From NCBI GenBank assembly GCA_965263365.1, contig OZ253672.1, positions 1,302,001-1,366,000 on the forward strand: a stretch of 64,000 nucleotides of DNA. Reading direction: 5' to 3'. Shown here piece after piece: positions 63,521 through 64,000 of the stretch. The notes under the pieces were generated by a model. The model was not told where the DNA came from. It saw only the letters and a program-made list of their open reading frames with translations, and made no database searches. How positions within the stretch are numbered: position 1 is the first letter of the stretch; each line of letters begins with the position of its first letter. The position numbers were made by a program, and so were the translations under genes. The stretch comes from CANMUM01 sp965263365 (GTDB lineage: Bacteria; Pseudomonadota; Alphaproteobacteria; Rhodobacterales; Rhodobacteraceae).

Positions 63521-63841
63521 TTAGATCGCGCTATCGATCCAGTCTTTAAGTGCAGATTTTGGCGCTGCACCTGGCTTATTCGCAACAACTTCACCATCTT
63601 TAAAAATAAACAAAGCGGGGATACCACGCACACCTAGTTTTGCCGCCCATTCTTGGTTTTCGTCAACGTTGACTTTCGCGATTTTTACCGCACCAGAATA
63701 TTCATCAGACAGCTCTTCAAGCGAAGGTCCAATTTGCTTACAAGGCCCACACCATTCAGCCCAAAAGTCGACTACGACTGGCACATCAGACTGAACCACT
63801 TGAGCTTCAAACTCAGAATCCGTTACTTTAATTGTCGCCAT
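63521..63841 (-). CDS. trxA: Thioredoxin 1
   Basis: 106 residues. The WAEWCGPCKQIGPSLEEL active site near residue 30 and the cis-Pro GIPALFIFKDG near 73 are standard for thioredoxin. It is the general cytoplasmic disulfide reductant. AGGAGA precedes ATG 63841. Confidence 0.97.
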   Translation of the reverse strand: MATIKVTDSEFEAQVVQSDVPVVVDFWAEWCGPCKQIGPSLEELSDEYSGAVKIAKVNVDENQEWAAKLGVRGIPALFIFKDGEVVANKPGAAPKSALKDWIDSAI

Positions 63842-63913
63842 TTTGTTCTCCTAAATTATCACGTTGATCACGACTTAAGTATAATATTCACAAAATTCAA
63901 GGCACGATGACAT

Positions 63914-64000
63914 CTAAAGTCGCGCGCAAAAATTCTGAAATGAATGGGTCAATTGGTCTTGAGTGCCGCTGCAAACGCTTCCATCAATTGTCCATATGAT
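63914..64000 (-). CDS. 3' end of a minus-strand gene, possibly addA
   Basis: The longest open frame entering from the right edge reads IIWTIDGSVCSGTQDQ and stops at 63914. In alphaproteobacteria trxA usually follows addA, whose C-terminus has a (L/I)(I/V)(W/Y)T stretch near its end. The other two frames stop at 63949 and at 63986. Only 28 residues are visible, so both frame and identity are tentative. Confidence 0.3.
   Translation of the reverse strand: MIWTIDGSVCSGTQDQLTHSFQNFCARL

Noticed and set aside
1..64000. tRNA, rRNA, CRISPR arrays, origin of replication
   Set aside because: Scanning intergenic regions by eye I saw no T-loop-like GGTTCGAATCC in a cloverleaf context, no rRNA signature, no regularly spaced repeats with spacers and no DnaA-box cluster. 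A tRNAscan/Infernal run would settle the RNA part.

Overview
The window is about 64 kb of a free-living alphaproteobacterial chromosome of moderate, slightly AT-rich composition. The evidence is the dcw order with translationally coupled genes, a TrcR (DUF1013) regulator, a CarD regulator, an RpoH of the alphaproteobacterial type, a TakP-like TRAP transporter, lysC next to ptsP, CTTGAN-17-CTATAT-like promoters, and an MmgR/alpha-r8-like small RNA. I cannot name the order with confidence. No rRNA, tRNA or CRISPR array was seen.

Layout. Positions 1-14981 (minus) hold the division and cell-wall cluster read as mraZ-rsmH-ftsL-ftsI-murE-murF-mraY-murD-ftsW-murG-murC-X-murB-ddl. Most junctions overlap by 1-4 nt, and X is an unrecognised five-helix membrane protein between murC and murB. 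A 10-bp-period TGGGAA repeat array lies upstream of mraZ and looks like a MraZ operator. Positions 15.6-20.3 kb hold clpB (with a textbook sigma-32 promoter), pyrF and gap. A probable small RNA or attenuated leader sits on the minus strand between gap and a DeoR-type regulator. Positions 21.4-24.5 kb hold a compact minus-strand set: a membrane fatty-acid desaturase-type enzyme, a PhnD-like binding protein without signal peptide, and a glutamine-synthetase-like ligase. Then come a TauE/SafE exporter, truA, a YcjX/YcjF-like pair and ileS.

Positions 31.6-34.0 kb are the one clearly accessory stretch: a 5'-truncated orphan gene, an AT-rich secreted protein, a decayed IS3-family transposase carrying a small palindromic insertion, and short remnants. 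After it come rpoH, an ArsR regulator, trcR, a divergent TRAP transporter with a long inverted repeat between its halves, carD, an Atm1-type ABC exporter, gltX, nadE, the Bpt arginyl/leucyl-transferase gene, and ilvB-ilvH.

The final 14 kb hold a secreted Cys-containing protein, a GH19-type lysozyme-like protein, tusA, a LysR regulator, the MmgR-like sRNA (with a PhaR/AniA-like palindrome over its promoter), lysC-ptsP, zapE, an MFS transporter, an unrecognised six-helix membrane protein with a soluble C-terminus, lpdA, a WecA/MraY-like sugar-phosphate transferase coupled to galE, trxA, and the tail of a gene that may be addA.

Functionally most of the window is core: peptidoglycan and division, heat shock (rpoH and its probable target clpB), branched-chain and aspartate-family amino acids, nitrogen-PTS, NAD and translation. 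The most interesting less-described elements are the two sRNA candidates, the desaturase/binding-protein/ligase operon, gene X, the TRAP operator and the remnant-rich island.
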